Shown here piece after piece: positions 16,219 through 25,661 of a DNA stretch of 64,000 nt (position 1 is the stretch's first letter; each line of letters begins with the position of its first letter). The notes beneath the pieces are model-generated. The model saw only the letters and a list, made by a program, of their open reading frames with translations. It did no database searches and had not been told where the DNA came from. The DNA is taken from contig NZ_CP192599.1 of assembly GCF_050632385.1 (NCBI RefSeq), positions 3,906,001 to 3,970,000 of the forward strand, read 5' to 3'. The position numbers and the translations under genes were made by a program. The DNA is from Humitalea sp050632385. Its GTDB lineage: Bacteria > Pseudomonadota > Alphaproteobacteria > Acetobacterales > Acetobacteraceae.

Positions 16219-17481
16219 TCAAAGCCCGTGGTCGGACGGTTGGAAACCATCCATTTCGATTGCTGCCTGTCGCCCGGCCAAGGCATCGGCGACGATCCGC
16301 CCCGACGCCATGGCCAGGGTGAAGCCCAAGGCCCCCTGCCCGACGTCCAGCGCCAGGTTCTCCAGCCCCGGCACCAGGCCGAGGATGGGCGCGCTGGTCG
16401 GTGTTGCCGGGCGCAGCCCCGTCCAGGGGCCGATGCGCATCCAATCGGCGGCATCCGGAAAGGCGTCGCGGGCTTCCCGCACCAGCAGGTCCAGCCGCGC
16501 GGGCCGGATGGTGGTGTCGTAGCCCACGAGATCGGCCATGCCGGCGACCCGCATGCGGTCGCCCAGGCGCGCATAGACCACCTTGCGCGCGGCGTCGGTC
16601 ACGCTGATCTGGGGTGCCGCGGCGGGGTTCGTCACGGGCAGTGTCAGGCTGTAGCCCTTCAGCGGATACAGCGGCAGCGCGAAACCCAGCGGCCGCAACA
16701 AGGCCCCGGCGGCGGCCCCGGCGGCCAGGACGAAGGCATCGGCCTCCATCGCACCGGCCGCCGTCATGACAGCCCGCAGCCGCCCGCCCTGCGCGACCAG
16801 CTGGCTGACATGCGTGCCCCAGCGGAAGCGCACGCCGTAGCGCTCGGCCAGGATGTCGGACAGGCCGAGGCAGAAGGCGCGGCAGTCGCCCGCCTCCTCA
16901 TCGGGCGTGTAGATACCGCCGACCAGGCGGGGCGCGATGCGGGCCAGCGAGGGTTCGAGCCGCAGCACCTCGGCCGTATCCAGCGCCTGCTGGGTGCAGC
17001 CGAGTTTTGCCTGGAAATCCATCAGCGCCCGGGCGCCGTCGAAACTGCCCTGGTCGGACAGCACCACCAGTTTGCCGGATCGGTCGTAGGAGAAGGCGAG
17101 CGACTCTTCCTCGACCAGGCGATGCACCAGCCTGCGGGACAGAGCCGACAATCGCAGCAGGCGCCGCGTGGTCAGGTCGGCCATGGTCGGGTTGCAGGCG
17201 GCCAGGAATTTCATGCCCCAGCGCCACTGCCCGGGGTCGAGCCTCGGCCGGAAGCGCATCGGGCTTTCGGGGTTCAGCAGCCAGCCGGGAATCTTTGGGA
17301 TCACGCCCGGCCCGGCCAGGGGTGCGACGTAGGAGTAGGAAAGCTGCCCACCATTGGCGAAGGAGGCTTCGCGCGCGGCCTCCGGATTGCGTTCCACGAT
17401 GGTGACGGCATGGCCATCGCGCGCCAGGGCATAGCCCGCGCAAAGACCGGTTACGCCGGCGCCGAGAACCAGAACATCCAT
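16219..17481 (-). CDS. dadA: D-amino acid dehydrogenase
   Basis: Membrane-associated flavoprotein that oxidises D-amino acids to 2-oxo acids and ammonia, passing electrons to the quinone pool. It has 420 residues, the usual DadA length. The start MDVLVLGAGVTGLCAGYALA is the FAD Rossmann motif, and the DadA stretches FANGGQLSYSYVAPLAGPG and PLKGYSLT are present. The C-terminus has GQGALGFTLAMASGR for FAD contact. The ATG at 17481 gives the canonical N-terminus; a longer in-frame start adds a basic leader without similarity. No alanine racemase gene is adjacent. Confidence 0.9.
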   Translation of the reverse strand: MDVLVLGAGVTGLCAGYALARDGHAVTIVERNPEAAREASFANGGQLSYSYVAPLAGPGVIPKIPGWLLNPESPMRFRPRLDPGQWRWGMKFLAACNPTMADLTTRRLLRLSALSRRLVHRLVEEESLAFSYDRSGKLVVLSDQGSFDGARALMDFQAKLGCTQQALDTAEVLRLEPSLARIAPRLVGGIYTPDEEAGDCRAFCLGLSDILAERYGVRFRWGTHVSQLVAQGGRLRAVMTAAGAMEADAFVLAAGAAAGALLRPLGFALPLYPLKGYSLTLPVTNPAAAPQISVTDAARKVVYARLGDRMRVAGMADLVGYDTTIRPARLDLLVREARDAFPDAADWMRIGPWTGLRPATPTSAPILGLVPGLENLALDVGQGALGFTLAMASGRIVADALAGRQAAIEMDGFQPSDHGL

Positions 17482-17580
17482 GACCGCAGCATCGCGGCGG
17501 CGACGCAGCTTGTCGAACCATCCAGCGGCTTTTTTCGCATTTTTTGGCCCCTGGGCTGCCGTCTGCGCGGGCAACCCGCC

Positions 17581-18501
17581 TCAGATCGCGGCCAGGGCCG
17601 CCCACAAGGCTTCCGGCACCGGGGTTTCCAACAGGGCCAGGTTGGTCGCGACCTGGTCCACCGTCTGGTGCCCGGCCACGATTCCGACCACGCCGGGCTG
17701 GCGCAGCGGGAACTGGATCGCGGCGGCGGGCAGGCTGACGCCATGCGCGGCGCAGGCCTGCTCCATCGCCGCGACACGGGCCAGGATGTCGGGCGGGGCC
17801 GGCTTGTACTGCCAGCGCGCGCCGGGGACGGCGCCGGTCGCGAGCAACCCCGTCTCGAAAGGCGCCGCCACCACCACGGCGATGTGTTCCGCCGCGCAAT
17901 GCGGCAGCAGCTCGGCCAGCGCGCCCCGGTGCAGCAAGGTGCATTCCCCGGCCAGCATCACCGCATCGAAGCGGGCGGCGCGCAGCAGGCGCAAGGCAGC
18001 CGTCGGGTCGCGCAGCGCGATGCCGATCGCGCGGATCGTGCCCTTGGCGCGCAGGCGTTGCAGCACCGGGATGGCACCGGCCATCGCCTCGGCAAAGCGG
18101 GCTTCGTAGGCATCGCCGAAAAACGCCGGGATCAGGTCATGCAGGAACACCACATCGAGATAATCCAGCCCCAGGCGTTCCAGGCTGGTCGCGATGCTGC
18201 GTTCGGTGGCGGCGGCGGTATAGTCGAAGACATCGCGCCCATCGACCGCCACGCGGCCAAACTTCGTGGACGCGACACAGTCCGCGCGCGGTTTACCGGC
18301 CAGGAAGCGGCCGAGTTGGCGCTCGCTCTCACCGCCCGCATAGAGCGCGGCGGTGTCGAAATACCGCAGCCCCGCATCCCAGGCAGCCTGCTGCACGGCG
18401 GCGATATCGCCCGCACTCGCGAGACTGCCGCCACCCATGCCCAGCCGCGACAGACGCACGCCGGTGGTCCCCACCGCCACGCGGTCCCGCCCATCCGTCA
18501 T
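17581..18501 (-). CDS. Aldo/keto reductase
   Basis: An NAD(P)H-dependent TIM-barrel oxidoreductase of 306 residues, closest in feel to the D-threo-aldose/L-fucose dehydrogenase subgroup. The catalytic tetrad is visible: Asp in YFDTAALYAGGESERQLG, Tyr in the same stretch, Lys in STKFGR and His in VVFLHDL. The ATG overlaps the end of the GMC oxidoreductase gene by four bases (ATGA), so the two are translationally coupled. Substrate unknown; the linked genes suggest metabolism of an alcohol or sugar-derived compound. Confidence 0.88.
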   Translation of the reverse strand: MTDGRDRVAVGTTGVRLSRLGMGGGSLASAGDIAAVQQAAWDAGLRYFDTAALYAGGESERQLGRFLAGKPRADCVASTKFGRVAVDGRDVFDYTAAATERSIATSLERLGLDYLDVVFLHDLIPAFFGDAYEARFAEAMAGAIPVLQRLRAKGTIRAIGIALRDPTAALRLLRAARFDAVMLAGECTLLHRGALAELLPHCAAEHIAVVVAAPFETGLLATGAVPGARWQYKPAPPDILARVAAMEQACAAHGVSLPAAAIQFPLRQPGVVGIVAGHQTVDQVATNLALLETPVPEALWAALAAI

Positions 18502-20027
18502 GCCCGCATCATCCTGGCCGCCATTTCCGCGATCATCAGCACCGGTGCCATGGTGTTGCCCGAGGTGACGCGCGGCATCACGGAGGCATCCACAACGCGC
18601 AGCCCCGCAACCCCCCTCACCCGCAATTCGGCGTCCAGCACCGATCCCGCATCGGTGCCCATCCGGCAGGTGCCGGCGGCGTGGTACAGCGGCAGGGCGA
18701 CATCGCGCACATGCGCTTCCAGCGCTTCATCGGTCTGGATGGCGGCGCCGGGGCGCAACTCCTCGACCACTTCCGATCGCAGCGGTTCGGTCGCGATCAG
18801 CCGGCGCAGCACGCGGATGCCGTGCAGGACTGGGCGCAAATCGGCGGGGTCGGCCAGCAGGTTGGCGGTGATGCGCGGGGCCACGCGCGCATCGGCACTG
18901 GCGGCCAGCACATGGCCCCGGCTGGCGGGGCGCAGGTTGCAGGCAAAGGCCGTGGCGCCCGGGAAATCATGCAGGGTGAACCCCGCATTGCCGCGATATT
19001 CGCCGCTGGCCGGACGGATGTTGATCTGCGTATCCGGCCGCGCGACATCCGGCCCCGAACACAGGAACATCGCCACCTGGCTGCCCGTGGTCGTCAGCAA
19101 GCCGCGTCGCGCCAGCGCATAGCGCAGCACATGCCCGACCAGCCGCGGAAACCGCGCTTCCTGATTGAAGGTCGGGTGGCGGCAGCGCATGTGGAATTCG
19201 GCGCGCACCTGTTCCTGCAGGTTGCGCCCGACCTCCGGCACATCCGCCACGACCGGCACGCCGAGCCCTTGCAGATGCGCGCCGTCGCCGATGCCCGAGA
19301 CTTGCAACAGATGCGGCGAACCGACCGCCCCCGCGCAGAGCACCACGTTCTTCCGCGCCGTCGCGGTCTGGCCGTCGCCGAACATCACGCCGCTGGCGCG
19401 GCCCTGGTCGAAGACGATGCGCGACACCTGCGCGCCCGTCACAACCTCCAGGTTTTTCCGCCCGCGCGCGGGGGCGAGGTAGGCCGTTGCGGCCGACATC
19501 CGCCGCCCATTGCGCATCGCAACGCGATACCAGCCGACACCGGCCTGGGTCGCGCCGTTGAAATCCTCGTTGTGCGGGATGCCGATCGCCAGCGCCGCCT
19601 GCCGCGCCAGTTCCGGCATGGGGTGGCGATAGGTGATCTCGCCGACAGAAAACGGGTCCGCTTCCAACGCATCGAAGACCGGCAACACATCGGCGGCGGA
19701 CCAGCCGGGGACGGCCCATTCGTCGTAATCCTCGGCCTGGCCGCGGATATAGGTCATGCCGTTCAGGCTGGACGATCCGCCCAGCATCTTGCCGGATGGC
19801 CAGTAGAGGTCGCGGCCATTGGCCTCGGGCGCCGTGCGCAGGCGCCAGTTCAGCACGGGGTGCGCAATCAGTTTCGACACGCCGGCCGGGATGTGGATCC
19901 AGGGATTTCTGTCGGGCGGCCCGGCTTCCAGCAGCAGCACGCGGTGGCCGGGATCCTCCGACAGGCGGGCCGCCAGGACGCAGCCGGCGGTGCCGCCGCC
20001 GATGATGATGGTATCGGCGTCGCGCAT
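18498..20027 (-). CDS. GMC-family oxidoreductase
   Basis: An FAD-dependent alcohol/choline dehydrogenase-like enzyme of 509 residues. The FAD motif TIIIGGGTAGCVLAARLSED is at residues 5-24, and the GMC signature SGKMLGGSSSLNGMTYIRG follows near residue 85. The C-terminal catalytic region has YHAAGTCRMG and the GNTMAPVLMIAEMAA stretch. The ATG at 20027 overlaps the stop of the Bug receptor gene by one base. It probably oxidises the solute bound by that receptor, or a derivative. The substrate cannot be named. Confidence 0.9.
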   Translation of the reverse strand: MRDADTIIIGGGTAGCVLAARLSEDPGHRVLLLEAGPPDRNPWIHIPAGVSKLIAHPVLNWRLRTAPEANGRDLYWPSGKMLGGSSSLNGMTYIRGQAEDYDEWAVPGWSAADVLPVFDALEADPFSVGEITYRHPMPELARQAALAIGIPHNEDFNGATQAGVGWYRVAMRNGRRMSAATAYLAPARGRKNLEVVTGAQVSRIVFDQGRASGVMFGDGQTATARKNVVLCAGAVGSPHLLQVSGIGDGAHLQGLGVPVVADVPEVGRNLQEQVRAEFHMRCRHPTFNQEARFPRLVGHVLRYALARRGLLTTTGSQVAMFLCSGPDVARPDTQINIRPASGEYRGNAGFTLHDFPGATAFACNLRPASRGHVLAASADARVAPRITANLLADPADLRPVLHGIRVLRRLIATEPLRSEVVEELRPGAAIQTDEALEAHVRDVALPLYHAAGTCRMGTDAGSVLDAELRVRGVAGLRVVDASVMPRVTSGNTMAPVLMIAEMAARMMRA

Positions 20028-20974
20028 CAGTTGGCGGTGATATTGCCCTGCACGATCACCTCCCGCCACCGCGGGATGTCGCGGGCGACCACGGCGGTGA
20101 AGGCGGCCGTGTCGCGGAATTCGGGCTGTGCACCTGCCGCCTCCAGCCGCGTGCGCACGCCGGGGTCGGCCACCACCTGACGCAGTTGCTCTGCGAAGCG
20201 GGCGATGATCGCGGGCGGCGTCGCGGCGGGCACGCCGATGCCGAGCCAGGCGCTGACCTCAAAGCCCGTGAAACCGGCCTCCTCCATCGTCGGCACCTCG
20301 GGGGCCGAGGCCAGGCGCTGCGGCGCCGTCACCGCCAGCGCCCGCAACCGCCCGGCCCGCGCCTGGTCCAGGCTGGCGGCGCCATTGTCGAAGATGAAGT
20401 CCACCCGTCCCGCCATCAGATCGTTGATCGCCGGCGCGTTGCCCCGGTAATGGACCATCGCCATGTCGAGCCCGGTGCGTTGCTTCAGCATCTCACCCAG
20501 CAGATGGGTCAGCCCGCCCGGGCCGCCGGTCGCGACATTCAGCGGTTCGCGGCGGCCGATCGCCAGCAGTTCGGCCAAGGTCGTGGCACGGCCGGGCGGC
20601 ACCAGCAGGACGTAGGGCGTTTCGGCGATCTGGGCGACGGGCGCCAGGTCGCGCAAAAGGTCGTAGCCGCGCGTGGGGGCCAGGCTTTCGTTCACCGCGT
20701 GGCTCGACGTCAGCAACAGCGCGGTATGCCCATCCGGCGCCGCGCGCACGACCGTGGTGGCCGAGACCGTGCCGCCGCCGCCCACCCGGTTTTCGACGAC
20801 AAACGGCTTGCCCATCTGTTCGGTCAGGCGCTGGGCGATGATGCGCGCGATGACATCGGCCGGCCCGCCCGGGGCAAAAGCGACGACGATCGACACCGGC
20901 CGCGTCGGCCATTCCTGGGCCTTCGCGACGGCGGGGGTCAGCACCAACAGGCCAAGCAGCAGGCGGCGGATCAT
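20027..20974 (-). CDS. Bug-family (TctC-like) solute receptor
   Basis: A 315-residue periplasmic binding protein of the tripartite tricarboxylate transporter type. The signal peptide is MIRRLLLGLLVLTPAVAKAQ. Family motifs: WPTRPVSIVVAFAPGGPADVIARI, then VENRVGGGG and an AAPDGHT stretch. No TctA or TctB membrane gene is nearby. It is translationally coupled upstream to a hypothetical protein (4-base overlap) and downstream to a GMC oxidoreductase (1-base overlap), so it belongs to a specific catabolic operon. Confidence 0.92.
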   Translation of the reverse strand: MIRRLLLGLLVLTPAVAKAQEWPTRPVSIVVAFAPGGPADVIARIIAQRLTEQMGKPFVVENRVGGGGTVSATTVVRAAPDGHTALLLTSSHAVNESLAPTRGYDLLRDLAPVAQIAETPYVLLVPPGRATTLAELLAIGRREPLNVATGGPGGLTHLLGEMLKQRTGLDMAMVHYRGNAPAINDLMAGRVDFIFDNGAASLDQARAGRLRALAVTAPQRLASAPEVPTMEEAGFTGFEVSAWLGIGVPAATPPAIIARFAEQLRQVVADPGVRTRLEAAGAQPEFRDTAAFTAVVARDIPRWREVIVQGNITAN

Positions 20975-21654
20975 GGGGTGGCTCCGGGTGGGGGTGGCAC
21001 AGCGGCGGCGTCGCCGGCGGTCAACGCGAAACGCAGGCGATAGAGCGTCCAATCGGGTGGCGCGGTGACCAACCCCTCGGCAAACAATTCGGCACCGATG
21101 TCGGCCAGCAGCGGGGCCAGGTCCTCGGGCGAGCCGGCTTCGACCAGCAAGACGGCATTGTTCGGCGGCAGCACCGGTTCGGCCATCGTGAAGGGCACCG
21201 ATTGCACCCCGGCATCGATGCGGCCGAGATGCGCCGACAGCACCGGGCCGAAATCCGCCAGCCGGTCCAACCGGGCCAAATCCGCCCCCGGCGCCAGCAT
21301 CGGCATCGCCGCCGCCAGCCCAGCCCCAAGCCCGCCGCCGAACGACCGCACGGTGTCGCAGCCCCGGCGCAGGAAATTGGCAAAACCCGGCCGCATCCGC
21401 GCCGAAGCCGGCGTCGGATTGCCCAGCAAGGCGCGATAGGGGGCGGAGGCCAGCACCCCCAAATCAGCAACGGGATAGAGGGTGAACCATTCCGGCAGCG
21501 ACCCCTGGGTCCGCAGGTAGCGCCGCACGGCCAGGATGCCGGGGATGCCCAGGCGTTCGGGCACGTGTTCGCGCCCGTGCCACAGGTCGTAATCGCCATC
21601 CGGGTCGGCGTGGTCATTCCACAGCGCCAGGAATCCGGTGCCCGGTAGGGTCAT
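20971..21654 (-). CDS. Hypothetical protein, dimeric-barrel-like
   Basis: A 227-residue protein, probably the first gene of the operon with the Bug receptor, GMC oxidoreductase and aldo/keto reductase. The N-terminal half (FLALWNDHADPDGDYDLWHGREHVPERL) resembles EthD/ferredoxin-like dimeric alpha+beta barrel proteins, and the second half may repeat the fold. It has no signal peptide. Function not recognised; a small-molecule isomerase, lyase or stress role is possible. The overlap ATGA with the receptor supports co-translation. Confidence 0.65.
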   Translation of the reverse strand: MTLPGTGFLALWNDHADPDGDYDLWHGREHVPERLGIPGILAVRRYLRTQGSLPEWFTLYPVADLGVLASAPYRALLGNPTPASARMRPGFANFLRRGCDTVRSFGGGLGAGLAAAMPMLAPGADLARLDRLADFGPVLSAHLGRIDAGVQSVPFTMAEPVLPPNNAVLLVEAGSPEDLAPLLADIGAELFAEGLVTAPPDWTLYRLRFALTAGDAAAVPPPPGATP

Positions 21655-21712
21655 TTTTTAAACGTTTCCTCAGTCTCGCCGGAAACTAGGTCCGCGCGCG
21701 CACCGGGTCCAG

Positions 21713-22129
21713 TTACCCCCACAAACGCTGGTCAAAGCCGAAGGGAATTTGTTCGCGGATCGCCCCGACATCGGCGTGGCGCGGGTTGACCAGAAGATTC
21801 CAGGCGTGGGGCACCAACACGCTGGGCACCCTCAGCACCGGCGACGTATTGGCCTTGAGCCAGGCGTCACCCACGGCGCGCGGGTCGTCGGGCGGCGTGG
21901 CCAGGCTTTCCGCGTCGGGCAATTGCAGCCGCAGCAGCACATAATCGGCCGGGATCAGGTCTGGCGGCAGGTCCAGGTGAACCCGCACCTCAAGCACCGC
22001 CAGCGCGGGGTGGTCGGCGGCATAGACCACGGGACGCCCCGGGCTGTTCCAGCGCCCGCCCCAGGCCTGCGCCCCCGCCCCGGTCAGATCGGCAAAGCCG
22101 GCGCGGCAGAGGCGCCAGGCTTCGATCAG
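21713..22129 (-). CDS. RES-domain toxin, apparent CTG start
   Basis: The toxin of a RES/Xre type II system; characterised RES toxins deplete NAD. The 138-residue product carries all RES landmarks: WRLCRAGFADLTG, GGRWNSPGRPVVYA, HPALAVLEV with the conserved Glu, and VLRVPSVLVPHAWNLLVNPRH. No ATG, GTG or TTG exists in frame before the conserved N-terminus. The only plausible start is CTG at 22129, which forms CTGA with the antitoxin stop, the exact place where coupled genes normally have ATGA. An alternative GTG at 22030 would delete the conserved first third. Start codon inferred. Confidence 0.8.
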   Translation of the reverse strand: MIEAWRLCRAGFADLTGAGAQAWGGRWNSPGRPVVYAADHPALAVLEVRVHLDLPPDLIPADYVLLRLQLPDAESLATPPDDPRAVGDAWLKANTSPVLRVPSVLVPHAWNLLVNPRHADVGAIREQIPFGFDQRLWG

Positions 22130-22494
22130 GCGGCGATGCCGTGGGCGATCTGGCCCAGCAGCGCCTCGACCTGGCGTGATCCGGGATCGGTGTCGAGCAG
22201 GTCGAGCGGCGCCTCGCCGCCCAGCGCCGTGGTCGGGCGCCGCAGCCAGGCATGGGCGCGGGCGGGATCGGCAAACGTGTCTTCGGCGGTGCCGATCAGG
22301 CGCAGGATGCGGGCCAGGCGGTCGGATTGCTCCGGCGTCAGCCGGCCGAGGGCGCGGCGATGGGCCAAGGTTTTGCGCGGAATCGCCAGCCGATCGAGTT
22401 CGGCGGCCGTCAGCAGGCCGGTGGCCACGGCGTCATCGGCGGCGGCGGTCGGCAGGCCTTCGCGGATGGCGGGGATGGGCAGGATGACGTTCAT
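22126..22494 (-). CDS. Xre/MbcA/ParS-type antitoxin
   Basis: The antitoxin partner of the RES toxin, 122 residues from the ATG at 22494. The C-terminal half is a DUF2384 toxin-binding domain: RLARILRLIGTAEDTF, then ARAWLRRP-like text (AHAWLRRPTTALGG) and PLDLLDTDPGSRQVEALLGQIAHG. The N-terminal part is a degenerate helix-turn-helix around LAIPRKTLAHRRALGRLT. Alternative starts at 22506 and 22563 exist, but a perfect palindrome directly upstream of 22494 fits a shorter protein with an overlapping operator. The antitoxin gene precedes the toxin gene, as usual for this class. Confidence 0.85.
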   Translation of the reverse strand: MNVILPIPAIREGLPTAAADDAVATGLLTAAELDRLAIPRKTLAHRRALGRLTPEQSDRLARILRLIGTAEDTFADPARAHAWLRRPTTALGGEAPLDLLDTDPGSRQVEALLGQIAHGIAA

Positions 22495-22527
22495 GGCGAT
22501 ATGCATAGCGGGCGGGTGCATATCGCC
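22495..22527. promoter_or_regulatory. Operator of the RES/Xre operon
   Basis: A perfect 11-bp inverted repeat, GGCGATATGCA and TGCATATCGCC, separated by 11 bp. It lies immediately upstream of the antitoxin ATG at 22494. RES/Xre antitoxins autoregulate through such palindromes, so this is the expected operator. Its edge at the start codon suggests a very short leader or leaderless transcript. Confidence 0.65.
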
Positions 22528-22545
22528 GCAAGTGAAAACGGCCCC

Positions 22546-22579
22546 AAACAAAAACGGGGGCACCCTGCGGTGCCCCCGT
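22546..22579 (-). terminator. Rho-independent terminator of typA
   Basis: On the minus strand a perfect 11-bp stem (ACGGGGGCACC, 4-base loop, complement) is followed by TTTTGTTT. It begins six bases past the typA stop codon and separates typA from the toxin-antitoxin operon. Confidence 0.9.
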
Positions 22580-22584
22580 AAACC

Positions 22585-24429
<1,845 letters not shown>

Positions 24430-24761
24430 CGGGCGCTCTCCTGTTCGGGCCGGAAGGACACGTCCCGAAAAGACGAGTCATGGGGCCAATTGCGTGTTGT
24501 CATCACGCCGTGGCGCGCGGGACGTGGGCTGTTCGGCTGGGGCATCTGGGCGTCCGGTGGTTTGGGCGCCCTGGACCGTCCCGTGAAGGACGCGGGGCGT
24601 TGTGCAGCGCACACGGTTTTTCGCGTGCGGCGCACACATAGGGCCCCGACGCGCGAAAGGGAATGCAAAACAACGCCGAATCACCCCGTCATGAAGCAGC
24701 CCTGTATCGCGCTGCGCGAGGGCAGTTGCAGGTCTGGGCAGGACTGCCCACCCTTTGGGCG
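24430..24761. other. Gene-poor divergent region
   Basis: About 330 bases between typA and the EI24 gene, taking 24762 as the EI24 start. It should hold promoters for both. Apart from short repeats of GCGCACAC near 24607-24640 I see no convincing -35/-10 pair, RNA gene or hairpin. Confidence 0.4.
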
Positions 24762-25427
24762 ATGCCCCAAGCCCTGATCCTCGCCCTCGCCCAACTCGGC
24801 GACCCTGCTTTTCGCGGCCCGCTGATCAAGGGCGTGCTGCTGTCGGCGCTGGCGATGGCCGCGCTGTTTTGGGGGTCGGTCGAGGTCGCGGCCTGGTTCG
24901 CCGCGGGCAGCGCGGGCTGGGTCGGCTGGCTGGCTTCGGGCCTTGGCGGATTTTTGGGGCTGTTCCTGGCCTGGTGGCTGTTTCTGCCGGTCGCGGTCGG
25001 GCTGTCGGGGCTGTTCGTCGAACAGGTGGCGCGGGCGGTGGAGCGCCGGCATTACCCCGGCCTTCCCCCCGCACAGGGCGCGTCCGCGGCGGCCCAGGGC
25101 GCCTGGGGGCTGTGGTTCGGCCTGAAGATGCTGGGCGTGCAGGTGCTGTTGCTGCCCCTGATGTTCGTGCCCGGCGTCGGTTTCGTCGTGGCGCTGGCCG
25201 TGTCGGCGCTGGTGCTGGGGCGCGGCTTGTTCGAAGGCACGGCGCAGTTGCGCATGGGGCTGGCGGCGGCGCGGGACGCGCGTGCGGCGAATCGCTGGGC
25301 GGTCTGGGGGCTGGGCTTGTCGCTGGCGCTGCTGTCGCTGGTGCCGCTGGCGGGGCTGCTGGTGCCGGTGCTGGGGACGGCGGCATCGGTGCATGTGCTG
25401 TGGAATAGAAGGACCGACATGGTCTGA
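24762..25427 (+). CDS. EI24-domain membrane protein
   Basis: A 221-residue integral membrane protein of the EI24/CysZ-like family. The characteristic N-terminus is MPQALILALAQLGDPAFRGPLIKGVLLSALAMAALFW split over residues 1-37, followed by about five further hydrophobic segments (around 50-85, 120-150, 190-215). An in-frame ATG at 24663 would add 33 hydrophilic, non-conserved residues, so I prefer 24762. CysZ is a sulfate channel, but alphaproteobacterial EI24 proteins are mostly uncharacterised; transport of sulfate is only a possibility. Confidence 0.75.
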   Translation: MPQALILALAQLGDPAFRGPLIKGVLLSALAMAALFWGSVEVAAWFAAGSAGWVGWLASGLGGFLGLFLAWWLFLPVAVGLSGLFVEQVARAVERRHYPGLPPAQGASAAAQGAWGLWFGLKMLGVQVLLLPLMFVPGVGFVVALAVSALVLGRGLFEGTAQLRMGLAAARDARAANRWAVWGLGLSLALLSLVPLAGLLVPVLGTAASVHVLWNRRTDMV

Positions 25428-25661
25428 CGTTCGCCTCGATCTGGCGCGGCGATGGGCCCCTCACCGGGTTGTGCTTTACGCCCGCCCTTGCCCGGCGGGA
25501 TGCCACGGCCGCAACAGACATCCGGCTGAGACGGGACGCGGCCCCCGCCCGGCGGGATCGCGGTTGATCTGCATCATTGTACCGGAGCCGCCGTTGGCGC
25601 TTTCATCCATCGTCCGGCGGCCTCGCCCCTCGGCGAACCTCCCGGTCATGGAGCGAGCGCC

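Noticed and set aside
16192..19122. 976-codon plus-strand frame across dadA, the aldo/keto reductase and the GMC gene
   Set aside because: It spans three well-supported minus-strand genes and has the composition of a reverse-complement shadow.
21713..22030. RES gene annotated from the GTG at 22030
   Set aside because: This would lose the conserved WRLCRAGFADLTG and GGRWNSPG segments, which are encoded in the same frame just upstream.
25428..25661. Possible small gene or RNA before the DUF2252 gene
   Set aside because: Only a repeated GCCCGGCGGGAT box is visible; no open frame with a start signal and no convincing stem-loop with T tract.
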